From Ralstonia pickettii (lineage in GTDB: Bacteria; Pseudomonadota; Gammaproteobacteria; Burkholderiales; Burkholderiaceae), in NCBI RefSeq assembly GCF_000607165.1, contig NZ_JFZG01000006.1:186001-250000 (forward strand): DNA of 64,000 bases, written 5' to 3'. Positions 1-7,751 of the stretch are shown one piece after another. Position 1 is the first letter of the stretch. Each line of letters begins with the position of its first letter. The notes beneath the pieces were generated by a model, which saw only the letters and a program-made list of their open reading frames with translations, was not told the origin of the DNA and did no database searches. Both the position numbers and the translations under genes were made by a program.

Positions 1-1046
1 CGCGCCTTGATGCGCTGCTCGATCTGGTAGCACTCGGCACCGTGGCCGACGTGGTCAAGCTCGACGCCAACAACCGGCTGCTGGTCGCGCAAGGCCTCAA
101 GCGCATGCGCGCCGGGCGGATGTGCCCGGGCATCGCCGCGCTGTTCCGCGTGGCCGGCCGCGAGGCGCGTCGCGCGTCGACGTTCGATCTCGGCTTCGGC
201 CTCGGCCCCCGTCTGAACGCCGCCGGGCGCTTAGCCGACATGTCACTGGGCATCGAATGCCTGCTCACCGATGACTACGACCGCGCCATGGCCATCGCCG
301 CGGAACTCGACGGTATGAACCGCGAGCGCCGCGAGATCGAAGCCGGCATGCAGCAGGAAGCGCTCGCCATCCTCGACAGCATGAATGCCCTGGACGGCGC
401 GGGCCGCCACACCATCGCGGTCTACAACGAGACGTGGCACCAGGGCGTGATCGGCATCGTCGCCTCTCGCATCAAGGACAAATTCCACCGCCCCGTCTTC
501 ACCTTCGCGCCCGGCGACGATGGGGTCATCAAGGGCTCGGGCCGTTCGATTCCCGGCTTCCACCTGCGCGATGCGCTGGACGCCGTGCACAAGCGCAGCC
601 CGGGCCTGATCGTGAAGTTCGGCGGCCATGCCATGGCGGCTGGGCTCACGCTGCGTGAAGACGGGTTCGATGCATTCGTCTCGACCTTCGAGGCCGTCGG
701 CCGCGAATGGCTGACCGAGGCGCTGCTCTCACGCGTGCTCGAAACCGATGGCGAGGCGGACCCCGAATGCTTCACGCCGCAGTTCGTCGAGCTGCTCGAA
801 ACCCAGGTCTGGGGTCAGGGCTTTCCGGCGCCAAGCTTCTGCGGCGAATTCGATGTGCTGTCGCAGGCCGTGCTGAAGGAGAAGCACCTGAAACTCAAGC
901 TTGGCCGCGGCAAGCAGCATTTCGACGCCATCTGGTTCAACCACGCGGAGCCGCTGGGCGCCTCGGCGTATGTGGCCTACCGGCTCGACAACAACACCTT
1001 CAACGGCATTACGCGCGTGCAGATGGTGATCGAGCATGCGCAATAG
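1..1046 (+). CDS. recJ: RecJ single-strand 5'-3' exonuclease, C-terminal part
   Basis: This is the C-terminal ~348 residues of RecJ, the single-strand-specific 5'-3' exonuclease used in RecF-pathway recombination and mismatch repair. The frame is open to base 3, so the GTG at 42 is internal and the real start lies upstream of the window. The fragment begins in the conserved LVALGTVADVV segment of the DHH domain and contains the NAAGRL motif. It then carries the DHHA1 motif GGHAMAAGL and ends in the OB-like C-terminal part. The stop is TAG at 1044. RecJ proteins are usually about 560-600 residues, so roughly the N-terminal 40 percent is outside the window. I see no frameshift. Confidence 0.95.
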   Translation, partial: RLDALLDLVALGTVADVVKLDANNRLLVAQGLKRMRAGRMCPGIAALFRVAGREARRASTFDLGFGLGPRLNAAGRLADMSLGIECLLTDDYDRAMAIAAELDGMNRERREIEAGMQQEALAILDSMNALDGAGRHTIAVYNETWHQGVIGIVASRIKDKFHRPVFTFAPGDDGVIKGSGRSIPGFHLRDALDAVHKRSPGLIVKFGGHAMAAGLTLREDGFDAFVSTFEAVGREWLTEALLSRVLETDGEADPECFTPQFVELLETQVWGQGFPAPSFCGEFDVLSQAVLKEKHLKLKLGRGKQHFDAIWFNHAEPLGASAYVAYRLDNNTFNGITRVQMVIEHAQ

Positions 1047-1224
1047 CAGATTGGTCAAACCTTGCGCGAACGCATAAACACATGCCAAAACTGTCTGACG
1101 GCACACAGATGACGCAGCAGTCGGGCACGGCCGGTGCGTTACAATGCGGGACTGCCGGCATGGGAACGCACAAGCATCCATGACCGCGCGCCCCACGAAT
1201 TCCTAGCATCAACTTCCAAGCGAA

Positions 1225-1554
1225 ATGACTCACGTCGTTACCGAAAGCTGTGTCCGCTGCAAGTACACCGACTGCGTGGACGTCTGCCCCGTCGACTGCT
1301 TCCGCGAAGGCCCGAACTTCCTGACGATTGATCCGGACGAGTGCATCGACTGCGCCGTCTGCGTGGCCGAATGCCCGGTCAACGCCATCTATGCTGAAGA
1401 AGACGTGCCCGCTGATCAGCAGAAGTGGATCGCCATCAATGTCGAGCTTGCACAAGCCGGCTGGCCGTCCATCACCAAGACCAAGCAACCCTTGCCCGAC
1501 GCCGACGACTGGAAGGACGTGAAGGACAAGGAGCAGTACCTCGACCGCGGCTGA
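1225..1554 (+). CDS. fdxA: 7Fe-8S ferredoxin FdxA
   Basis: This 109-residue cytoplasmic electron carrier is of the Azotobacter ferredoxin I type. The N-terminus has the cysteine pattern C9-x7-C17-x3-C21-x3-C25, and the second cluster region is [11 protein letters not shown]. By family knowledge these bind one 3Fe-4S and one 4Fe-4S cluster. The C-terminal tail after residue 60 ends in the typical LPDADDW segment. It lies 178 bp downstream of recJ on the same strand with its own start. The redox partner cannot be read from the context. Confidence 0.95.
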   Translation: MTHVVTESCVRCKYTDCVDVCPVDCFREGPNFLTIDPDECIDCAVCVAECPVNAIYAEEDVPADQQKWIAINVELAQAGWPSITKTKQPLPDADDWKDVKDKEQYLDRG

Positions 1555-1610
1555 ACTAGTTGAGTGAACTTGTCGGACACATTTTTGTAGTGCATCGCAA
1601 AAAAAAGGTG

Positions 1611-1640
1611 TTGACGGGCAGATCGAAAACTAGCTAGAAT
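1611..1640 (+). promoter_or_regulatory. Probable sigma-70 promoter of tRNA-Asn
   Basis: TTGACG (1611-1616) and TAGAAT (1635-1640) are separated by 18 bp, and the tRNA 5' end follows 24 bp after the -10 box. The match to the sigma-70 consensus is good, but this is assigned by eye. Confidence 0.6.
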
Positions 1641-1664
1641 TCATTTCTTCGCTGTTGCAGCGAT

Positions 1665-1740
1665 TCCCCGATAGCTCAGTCGGTAGAGCGCCGGACTGTT
1701 AATCCGTAGGTCCCTGGTTCGAGCCCAGGTCGGGGAGCCA
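1665..1740 (+). tRNA. tRNA-Asn(GUU)
   Basis: This is a complete 76-nt cloverleaf with encoded CCA. The acceptor stem is TCCCCGA paired with TCGGGGA, and the anticodon GTT is at 1698-1700 in the loop CTGTTAA. The T-loop is TTCGAGC. It has an upstream promoter and is followed directly by a terminator, so it is probably monocistronic. Confidence 0.97.
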
Positions 1741-1747
1741 AAATAAC

Positions 1748-1778
1748 AAAACGCCTCGCTTCGTGCGGGGCGTTTTCA
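1748..1778 (+). terminator. Rho-independent terminator after tRNA-Asn
   Basis: The hairpin ACGCCTCGC-TTCG-TGCGGGGCGT is followed by TTTTC and begins 10 bp after the tRNA CCA end. The stem is GC-rich and has a stable TTCG tetraloop. Confidence 0.8.
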
Positions 1779-1820
1779 TTTGTGGCGTCGGTCTCGTGTA
1801 TTGTTTTGCACCCGCCCCAA

Positions 1821-1861
1821 GCCCGAGTGGTGAAATTGGTAGACACCGCGGACTTAAAATC
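1821..1861 (+). pseudogene. 5' part of host tRNA-Leu(UAA), interrupted by the element
   Basis: GCCCGAG (acceptor 5' strand), the D-arm and the anticodon stem 5' strand GCGGA are followed by the anticodon loop CTTAAAA and then stop matching a tRNA. The missing 3' part lies at 11109-11169, and joining the two across the core gives a full tRNA-Leu(UAA). Its acceptor (GCCCGAG/CTCGGGC) and anticodon stem (GCGGA/TCCGC) both pair perfectly. The element sequence after the core does not supply a variable arm, T-arm or acceptor strand, so this copy cannot give a mature tRNA. Confidence 0.93.
1851..1861 (+). repeat. attL core (11 bp)
   Basis: GACTTAAAATC is shared with 11109-11119 at the other junction and is the crossover core. 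It covers the anticodon loop of the host tRNA-Leu(UAA). Outside these 11 bp the two junctions differ on both sides, as expected for attL and attR of a tyrosine integrase. Confidence 0.85.
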
Positions 1862-1900
1862 TCCGGTGGATGTAGTATTGGCAAGGGATTGCGCGCTGTC

Positions 1901-1918
1901 GTGTGTAAATGTGCGTAA
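1901..1918 (+). repeat. Left arm-type integrase site (candidate)
   Basis: GTGTGTAAATGTGCGTAA lies 40 bp inside attL. A close copy, GTGTGTAATTCGTGCGTAA, lies at 10976-10994 inside the right end in the same orientation. Paired repeats near both ends of a tyrosine-integrase element are typical of arm-type sites bound by the integrase N-terminal domain. Confidence 0.5.
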
Positions 1919-1947
1919 TCCAGTCAAACTGCACATTCGGGGGCACC

Positions 1948-3057
1948 ATGGGGTCTATCACCACGCGCAAAACGCCGGACGGCAAGACGGCATATCGCGC
2001 CTTCATCCGCCGCAACGTCAACGGCAAATCCGTCAGCAAGTCGAAGGTGTTTGCGAACAAGACGGACGCAAAGAACTGGCTACGCGAGAACGAAAACAGC
2101 GCTGGGCTGGCGGCGCTAGGCGCGGCAACTGGCCCGACCTTCTCTGACCTTCTGGACTCGTTCGTCAAGGCACCACCGACCAAGGGCACGCGGTACTGGT
2201 CCGCCGCTCACATTGATTTCTGGCGGGCCGAACTGGGCGCCATGAAAACGGGCGCTGTAGACCGAGGCGCTATCAACGCGTGCAAGGCCAAGCTGATGGC
2301 ACAGCAGGCGCGGCACCACACCCCTGAAGGCACGAAGACGACAGACAAGACGCTGACCCCGGCGACAGTGAACCGGTATCTGGCCAGCTTGAGCAGCGTC
2401 CTGAACTTCGCCGTACAGCGCGGCGTCATCGACCACCACCCGATGAAGGCTGGACAGGTAAGAAAGGAACAAGAATCGAAGGGCCGGCGCCGCATTCTGA
2501 CGGCAGACGAAGAACAGCGCCTGTACACAGCGTGCGAGGCGTCATCCTGGCCGATGATGCGGCTATTCCTGCGGGTGTGCCTGACCACTGGCGCGCGCAA
2601 GTCGGAAGTGTTGAACCTGCGCTGGCAGGACCTGGACATGGCGCAATCAGTGGGCTGGCTGCACGACACAAAGAACGGGGAATCGCGCGCCCTGCCCTTG
2701 GTGCGCGACGTGAAGGCATCACTGGCCGATGCCAGCAAGGTGCGCCCGCTCGGCAGCGATTACGTGTTCTACGATCCGCGCCACCCGAAGCGCGCCAAAG
2801 ACATAAAGGAAGTCTGGAAGGCCGTCCGCAAGCGCGCGGGGCTATGGCAGGACCGCACTGACCCGCTGGACCAGGTTGTGCTGCACAGCGCGCGCCACAC
2901 CGTTGCAACACGGCTTATCCGCGCCGAGAAGAACATCGCCAAGGTGCGGAACGTCACCGGACACAAAACGCTCGCGGCCCTGCAGAAGTACGTGCACCTG
3001 GACACCGACGACGCCGTGGAGCTTGCAGAGCGAACGCTTGGCATTGGTGGTGCCTAA
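1948..3057 (+). CDS. int: Tyrosine recombinase (integrase) of the element
   Basis: This 369-residue site-specific recombinase is expected to integrate and excise the element at the tRNA-Leu anticodon loop. The N-terminus resembles an arm-binding region (MGSITTRKTPDGKTAYRAFIR), followed by a core-binding SAM-like segment around residues 65-170. The catalytic domain shows TTGARKSEVLNLRW (Arg I), HSARHT (His-x-x-Arg type box II) and GHKTLAALQKYVHLD (box III with the Tyr nucleophile). I prefer ATG 1948, preceded by a GGGGG Shine-Dalgarno-like run, over an in-frame ATG at 1909 that overlaps the arm-type site. The gene reads inward from attL, as is usual. Confidence 0.93.
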   Translation: MGSITTRKTPDGKTAYRAFIRRNVNGKSVSKSKVFANKTDAKNWLRENENSAGLAALGAATGPTFSDLLDSFVKAPPTKGTRYWSAAHIDFWRAELGAMKTGAVDRGAINACKAKLMAQQARHHTPEGTKTTDKTLTPATVNRYLASLSSVLNFAVQRGVIDHHPMKAGQVRKEQESKGRRRILTADEEQRLYTACEASSWPMMRLFLRVCLTTGARKSEVLNLRWQDLDMAQSVGWLHDTKNGESRALPLVRDVKASLADASKVRPLGSDYVFYDPRHPKRAKDIKEVWKAVRKRAGLWQDRTDPLDQVVLHSARHTVATRLIRAEKNIAKVRNVTGHKTLAALQKYVHLDTDDAVELAERTLGIGGA

Positions 3058-3090
3058 ACAACACACCGCTAAGAATTATTCTGAATTTCA

Positions 3091-3117
3091 AGGGGCGCAA
3101 AATGCGCCTCTTTTTTC
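3091..3117 (+). terminator. Rho-independent terminator after int
   Basis: AGGGGCGCA-AAA-TGCGCCTC followed by six T lies 34 bp after the integrase stop. The stem has one G-U type pair. Confidence 0.7.
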
Positions 3118-3165
3118 ATCAACAGAATCATCCTCATTCACGCGCGCTAACACCGATTCATAAAA

Positions 3166-3185
3166 GTATTCATGCACGTGAATAC
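3166..3185 (+). promoter_or_regulatory. Inverted repeat upstream of the small HTH gene (candidate operator)
   Basis: GTATTCA and TGAATAC flank a 6-bp spacer, giving a 20-bp palindrome in the 242-bp gap between int and the ORF at 3300. A dimeric regulator of the element, such as the AlpA-like protein, could bind here. No regulator is demonstrated. Confidence 0.4.
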
Positions 3186-3299
3186 ATGTCCTCACTCACC
3201 GCGCAAGCATCGAAGTTCAACGCCTATACGTTAGCCTTGTTTAAAAAACAGCGCGCGCGAAAATGACATCCATCGCAACCAAATCGATGGATTTAAACC

Positions 3300-3518
3300 G
3301 TGCAAACCACTCAAATAGAATTGTCGGACCTGTTCACCGTCAAGGAACTGGCTGCGCGCTGGCCGAAGATTCTTTCGGTACTGACGCTGCGCTACCAGCT
3401 TCGGAACCGCGATAACAACGGTCTTTCAAAAGCTGTCGTCAGGATCGGAAAGAAGTTGCTTATCAGCGAAAGCCGCTATCAGCAGTGGCTTGCTGAAGCA
3501 GCCGTGGAATGCAAATAA
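3300..3518 (+). CDS. Small HTH protein, possible excisionase
   Basis: This 72-residue protein starts with GTG. Residues ~10-65 (LSDLFTVKELAARW, then a basic turn and VVRIGKKLLISESRYQQWLAEA) look like a winged-helix, AlpA/excisionase-type DNA-binding domain. It follows the integrase gene after a terminator and a palindrome, so it is probably transcribed separately. Directionality factor or early-gene regulator are both possible. The family match is by pattern only. Confidence 0.6.
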   Translation: MQTTQIELSDLFTVKELAARWPKILSVLTLRYQLRNRDNNGLSKAVVRIGKKLLISESRYQQWLAEAAVECK

Positions 3519-3537
3519 AAAGAGGCAGCCACCGAAG

Positions 3538-3813
3538 ATGACCGCCTCTAAGAAAAACGCCTGCCGGAATTATAAGCGGACGAACACCAAATCGCCGCGC
3601 AGTTACCTTCGCTATTTTGAGCGTGTCGCTTTTGCGCACAACCTAGCGCAGATTCATATCGCGCTTGCTGACCTAGTGCCGCGCCTGTTGCGCCTGGGCC
3701 AGTCCCCCGAGACGGTGGAGCATGATCTGTCGCTGTTGGCGAGTCTCAACGGCTTCCGCGATTGCGTGGCGCCTGTCGTCAACGACCTGGCAATGCAGCG
3801 GGGTGAGGCATGA
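3538..3813 (+). CDS. Hypothetical protein upstream of primase
   Basis: This 91-residue protein begins MTASKKNACRN and has a basic N-terminus and a largely helical remainder (FERVAFAHNLAQIHIALADLVPRLLRLGQ). The frame is open to 3490 but the ATG at 3538 is the more natural start. Its stop overlaps the start of the primase/helicase gene (ATGA at 3810), so the two are probably translationally coupled. I do not recognise a family. An accessory role in replication is only suggested by position. Confidence 0.6.
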   Translation: MTASKKNACRNYKRTNTKSPRSYLRYFERVAFAHNLAQIHIALADLVPRLLRLGQSPETVEHDLSLLASLNGFRDCVAPVVNDLAMQRGEA

Positions 3814-5852
3814 AATCCAATGCCGTGCGCACCACGTCTGCACATGACGTGATCGAACAATTCCGCGCCGCCATTGTTGCCGCTGGCGTCACTCCGCCCG
3901 ACCACATTGAGGCAGACGGCAGCCTGCACCGATTCAGCACCACTGGACGCGCTGGGGGCAGGGCTGGTTACTATGCCCTTCACCTTGACGACAGCCCTGC
4001 GGGTTTCTTCGGCTGCTGGCGCGCAGGCATTCAGCAGAACTGGAAGTCCGGCACCGCGCAAGACTTCACGCCGAAAGATCGGGTGCAGTTGCGTGCGGCT
4101 CGCGCAGCCCGCGACGCTGAGCAGCAATTCCGTTGGATGGGCCGCGCCGGCATCGCTGCTGCGGTTTGGGAACTGGCCGACCCGGTAGACCCGTCGCACC
4201 CGTACTTGGCACGCAAGGGCATCACCAACGCGGCCGGCGTAAAGCAGGTGACCATCGAGCGCGCTGGATGGTTTGATGACCCCGAACAAAGCGGTGTGCT
4301 GAAAAACTGCCTCCTGGTGCCGGTGCGCGATGTCTCGGGCGAAATCCAGTCGCTGGAGGCCATCATGCCGAACGGCGACAAGTTTTTCCTGAAGGGTGCG
4401 CGCAAAGGCGGCGGCATGCTGGTTCTGCCTGGCACCGACAAAACAATTTTCGTTTGCGAAGGCTACGCGACGGGCGCGAGCGTGAGTGCTGCAACGAACG
4501 CCACCACCGTCATCGCCTTCGACGCTGGGAACCTCGGGCGTGTAGCCAAAGCCTTGCGCGAGAAATACCCGTATTCACGCCTGGTGGTCGCCGCCGATAA
4601 CGACCATGCTTCGGCCGAGAACCGGGGACTGATCGCTGCCAGGGATGTGGCTGCTGAACTTGGAATAGACGTTGCTGCGCCGTCGTTTGAGCCTGGCGAG
4701 TCCGGGAAGGATTGGAACGACTTTGCGGCAACACACGGCATCGCTGCTGTGCGCGATGCTCTGCGGACGCACATGGCTGCAGCGAACGACAACGAACCGC
4801 CCACGTCCAATCGCTTTGCGTTCCTGAACGTGGGCGCCATGGTCGAACACCTGAAGCCCATTGATTGGCTGGTGCGCGGCTACGTCGAACGCGATTCCAT
4901 GGCTGTCATCTACGGTGAGCCTGGACACGGCAAATCGTTCGTTGCCATCGACGTGGCGTGCAGCGTCGCCACGGGCACGGAATGGCACGGCCGCCCCGTC
5001 AAGCGCGGCGCCGTGTTCTATATCGCTGGCGAAGGCCACAACGGCCTGGCGCGTCGTTTCCGTGCGTGGAGCGAGGCGCGCGGTGTGAGCCTAGCCGATG
5101 CGCCGCTGTACGTGTCCAACCGAAGCGCCGCGCTGACAGAGGGCGCGAGCGCGAAAACCGTTTCTGCCACCGTACGCGAACTGGCCGCCGCAACCGGCGC
5201 AACGCCGTCGCTGATTGTGGTGGATACCCTGGCGCGAAACTTCGGTGCAGGCGACGAGAACAGCGCCGCCGACATGGGGGCGTTTGTCACCAACCTGGAC
5301 AACGAACTGCGCCATCCATGGAAAGCCACCGTTGCCATCGTCCACCACAGCGGCAAAGACACCAGCAAAGGCGCGCGTGGATCGACCGCCCTACGTGGCG
5401 CTGTTGATGCGGAATACGAAGTCACCAAGGACGAAAGCGGCACCATCCGCATGCAACCGCACAAGATGAAAGACGCCGAGAACCCCGAACCGCTGGCGTT
5501 TCGACTACAGGGCGTCGAATTGCCCCTGACGGATGAAGATGGCAACCGCGTGTTTGGCGCGGCGCTGCATTCCACTGACTTCATCGAAGCGCCGAAGGGC
5601 GGAAAGGCTGGCCGGGGCAAGCATCAAACAGAAATGCTGCGCGTGCTGCAAGAACTGGAGCGCGAACACCGTGAACGGCTGTCAGCATCAGGATTTGATG
5701 AAGGCCAGGCGATGGTGAAGGTGGAGACGTGGGAAAACCGGATCAGGCGCGATGGGCACGTCCCACGTCAGCGCATGTATGACGCTCGGAAGTCGCTGGA
5801 GGAACAAGGGCTGATCGAATTCCTTTCTGGCGGTTACGTCCGAACACGGTGA
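3810..5852 (+). CDS. TOPRIM primase / RecA-fold helicase fusion
   Basis: This 680-residue replication protein probably starts and unwinds the element's own origin. Residues ~1-200 resemble the N-terminal primase region of phage-type primase-helicases (SHPYLARKGI). Residues ~210-300 form a TOPRIM domain, with CEGYATG holding the conserved Glu and VVAADND the Asp pair. Residues ~340-590 form a RepA/AAA_25 hexameric helicase, with Walker A GEPGHGKS at ~369-376 and Walker B LIVVDT at ~470, then HHSGKDTSKGARGSTALRG. The C-terminus ends in a short winged-helix-like segment. It is directly followed by an iteron-like array, much as P4 alpha lies next to its crr repeats. The P4 comparison is architectural, not sequence-based. 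Confidence 0.88.
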   Translation: MKSNAVRTTSAHDVIEQFRAAIVAAGVTPPDHIEADGSLHRFSTTGRAGGRAGYYALHLDDSPAGFFGCWRAGIQQNWKSGTAQDFTPKDRVQLRAARAARDAEQQFRWMGRAGIAAAVWELADPVDPSHPYLARKGITNAAGVKQVTIERAGWFDDPEQSGVLKNCLLVPVRDVSGEIQSLEAIMPNGDKFFLKGARKGGGMLVLPGTDKTIFVCEGYATGASVSAATNATTVIAFDAGNLGRVAKALREKYPYSRLVVAADNDHASAENRGLIAARDVAAELGIDVAAPSFEPGESGKDWNDFAATHGIAAVRDALRTHMAAANDNEPPTSNRFAFLNVGAMVEHLKPIDWLVRGYVERDSMAVIYGEPGHGKSFVAIDVACSVATGTEWHGRPVKRGAVFYIAGEGHNGLARRFRAWSEARGVSLADAPLYVSNRSAALTEGASAKTVSATVRELAAATGATPSLIVVDTLARNFGAGDENSAADMGAFVTNLDNELRHPWKATVAIVHHSGKDTSKGARGSTALRGAVDAEYEVTKDESGTIRMQPHKMKDAENPEPLAFRLQGVELPLTDEDGNRVFGAALHSTDFIEAPKGGKAGRGKHQTEMLRVLQELEREHRERLSASGFDEGQAMVKVETWENRIRRDGHVPRQRMYDARKSLEEQGLIEFLSGGYVRTR

Positions 5853-5857
5853 GGGCT

Positions 5858-5967
5858 GTCCGGTTTGCGTCCGGTTTGCCCGTCCGGTTTGTCCGGTTTG
5901 TCCTGTTTCGCCGTGTCCGGTTTGTCCGGTTTGCCTATAGGCACCGGACGGACGGACAAAACCGGAC
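5858..5967 (+). repeat. Iteron-like array with long inverted repeat (candidate origin)
   Basis: GTCCGGTTTG occurs six times perfectly (starts 5858, 5869, 5882, 5891, 5915, 5924) and once degenerately (5900). Some copies overlap by one base, giving a 9-bp period. The last two copies form the left arm of an inverted repeat whose right arm CGGACAAAACCGGAC is at 5953-5967. The loop holds the palindrome GCCTATAGGC (5933-5942). It begins 6 bp after the primase/helicase stop. This arrangement suits an origin or a replication-protein binding region. A terminator-like role for the hairpin is the alternative. Confidence 0.75.
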
Positions 5968-5975
5968 AGCAGCAT

Positions 5976-6173
5976 TCAGTTCGCTTCGCCCAGCTTCGTG
6001 TTGGCAGCTTCCCATGCTTCGACCTGGGCAGGCGGGTAACGCACCTTCGCGCCTAGCTTCATGTATGCAGGGCCGCGCTTCTGTTGGCGCCAATTGGCAA
6101 GCGTGCCCTTGCTGACGGCACCGGCCCAACGCTCGACAAGCTGATCGGGCGTGAGGAATTCACCTTGTGACAT
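5976..6173 (-). CDS. AlpA-like helix-turn-helix regulator
   Basis: This 65-residue protein (LTPDQLVERWAGAVSKGTLANWRQQKRGPAYMKLGAKVRYPPAQVEAW) has the compact winged-helix layout of AlpA/MerR-like regulators of prophages and satellites. The recognition helix is around residues 20-33 and the wing contains KVRYP. It is on the minus strand, convergent with the primase and ending 9 bp from the repeat array. It could control excision or replication genes, or act as the excisionase; the plus-strand HTH protein at 3300 competes for that role. Confidence 0.72.
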   Translation of the reverse strand: MSQGEFLTPDQLVERWAGAVSKGTLANWRQQKRGPAYMKLGAKVRYPPAQVEAWEAANTKLGEAN

Positions 6174-6692
6174 TGCTTCGTCTCTACCTGGCGGCTCACA
6201 GGCGGCCGCATCGCTGCCGGTGCGTAGCCTGCGCGCCGCTGGTGAGCAAGAGGGCGCGCAATCCCACGCGGATGGTGCGCTGCTGTGGAAAAGTGATCGC
6301 GGGTCCTCCCCGAAGGGGTGCGGGCCTCGGGGGCAAACGACCCCCGTGCATTCCTATCTGCCTGCGTTCGCCAATCGAACTTTATGATTAGCAAACGCAA
6401 CACAGTTGCATCTACGCAGCCTAGTGGGCGCTGGCTGCGTGGCTTCCTGCCTGCGTACGACGGTAGCAAGAAAGCGCAGGCGTGCGCGCGGAAATCGCGC
6501 AGGTGGAATCCGGCCCATCAATCCGGAAAATCGTTCGCAGTTCTTCCACGCAAATCCTGCAAATGGAATCCCCCTGACACATCCGGAAAATCCTTCCTAA
6601 CGGCAGCACTTTCCTTGGAAATTCCGCAAGAGGAAAAGCCATTGCAGCGCTGCGAAACTGGCCCCGCCATCAACGCCAACCAACGATCCCAC
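6174..6692. other. Non-coding or leader region with hairpins and a 60-bp repeat
   Basis: This 519-bp gap separates the AlpA-like gene from the likely start of the capsid-like gene. It holds two GC hairpins, CCCC-GAA-GGGG (6308-6318) and CGGGGG with CCCCCG (6328-6346). It also holds two imperfect 60-bp units side by side. The frame of the capsid-like gene is open back to 6318, so part of it could be translated as an N-terminal extension. Promoter elements for the divergent genes must lie here but are not obvious. Confidence 0.5.
6481..6600 (+). repeat. Two tandem 60-bp imperfect repeats
   Basis: Positions 6481-6540 and 6541-6600 align base for base with a 60-bp offset. They share CAAATC/GAAATC, TGGAATCC and ATCCGGAAAATC at equivalent positions. 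The period is a multiple of three, and in the open frame the units read RKSxRWNPxxxSGKSF and RKSCKWNPxxxSGKSF. The repeat may therefore be a duplicated peptide or a DNA-level binding array. Confidence 0.6.
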
Positions 6693-7751
6693 GTGAAAAA
6701 CAAAACCATCTCCGAGCTTCAAGTCCTGGTAGACACGCCGGAAGTCCCCACCGCTACCCGCGACGCAGCGCGCCTGGAGCTTCTCCACCGCGAGCGCAGC
6801 GGCCAGCGCGCCAACGCCAGCCGCACCGTGCAGGCAAACCCGCTGGACGGCCTGGTGGACGCTGCTTCGCGCGCCCTCGGTTTCCGCGACTACGGCCACG
6901 GTGACGACATGCGCCGCATGGCCCAGCCGGCTGCTGCATCGGCCAGCATCGACCTGGCGGCATTCATCAAGGATGGCAACCCGTCTCCAAACGTGTACGG
7001 CGTGCAGAACCGCCCCGCTGGCGAAACGCTGCCGCTCGATCCGCGCGCCGTGATCGAACAGCATTCCGTCGTCGCCCAGGCTGGCGCCCGAATCATCATC
7101 GCTACACCGCGCGACAAGGCCATTGCGATCAATGGCGAAAAGACGGATGCGCTGCTGGGCTTCTATGAAGACCCGCAACTGCTGCGCGTGGTCGATCCCG
7201 CAGCATTCCAGACCCTGGCGGACGGCTCCGACGCGACGGCCAGCGCGCTGCCGACCCACGATGCCGTGTTCACGTGGCCGAGCGTGCCGACCGCTGCATT
7301 CCGCACGACGATTACGCGCGCACAGAACCGCGCCCTGGGCGGTGGCGAAGACCTGCGCAGCGCATTGCTGGATGCGGTCTTGCGCGGCGTGGCCGAGTAC
7401 GCAGACAAGCTGTTGCTGGCGGCAATCGCTGCCGCGACGCCGTCCGCATTCACGTTCGCGCTGGCTGCGGCGAAGCACCTTCAGGAAGGCGACCTGCGCG
7501 CCATCACGAACGGCACTGGCGCGGGCTATCGTGGCGATGGCGTTTTCAGCGTGCAAGGCGTGCCGGCGATGCTCAGTGCGCAGACTGCAGCCGCATACAT
7601 CGGCGCGTTCGGTACGGCTGCCGTTGCTGTGTGGCCGGAACTGACTGTCACGGCCAAGCGCCTGAACGTCAGCGGCGACCTGGACGTTACGTGCCTGGTG
7701 AATGCCCAAGCCGTCGTGCCGGACACGTCGAAGTTCTGGACTGCATCGTGA
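6693..7751 (+). CDS. Capsid-like protein (tentative HK97 fold)
   Basis: From GTG 6693 this is 352 residues (KNKTISELQVLVDTPEV). The N-terminal ~90 residues look like a helical scaffold region. The rest has an alternating layout reminiscent of HK97-type major capsid proteins: a spine-helix-like stretch (GEDLRSALLDAVLRGVAEYADKLLLAAI) and a C-terminal domain with GVFSVQGVPAMLSAQTAAAYIGAFGTAAVAVWPELTV ending VVPDTSKFW. I recognise the style but not a precise family. The frame is open to 6318 and an ATG at 6384 is possible. The stop overlaps the next start (ATGA-type). No protease, portal or terminase accompanies it. Another oligomeric phage protein remains possible. Confidence 0.5.
   Translation: MKNKTISELQVLVDTPEVPTATRDAARLELLHRERSGQRANASRTVQANPLDGLVDAASRALGFRDYGHGDDMRRMAQPAAASASIDLAAFIKDGNPSPNVYGVQNRPAGETLPLDPRAVIEQHSVVAQAGARIIIATPRDKAIAINGEKTDALLGFYEDPQLLRVVDPAAFQTLADGSDATASALPTHDAVFTWPSVPTAAFRTTITRAQNRALGGGEDLRSALLDAVLRGVAEYADKLLLAAIAAATPSAFTFALAAAKHLQEGDLRAITNGTGAGYRGDGVFSVQGVPAMLSAQTAAAYIGAFGTAAVAVWPELTVTAKRLNVSGDLDVTCLVNAQAVVPDTSKFWTAS

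Noticed and set aside
1934-1948. Restored tRNA 3' end at the left junction (TCGGGGGCACCA)
   Set aside because: It resembles an acceptor end plus CCA, but no T-arm or variable arm precedes it, it does not pair exactly with GCCCGAG, and it is the Shine-Dalgarno and start of the integrase.
5858-5967. CRISPR array
   Set aside because: The repeat unit is only 9-10 bp, copies overlap or touch, there are no spacers of constant length and no cas genes nearby.
6174-6692. Retron or diversity-generating retroelement RNA
   Set aside because: Hairpins and repeats are present, but no reverse transcriptase is encoded anywhere in the element.
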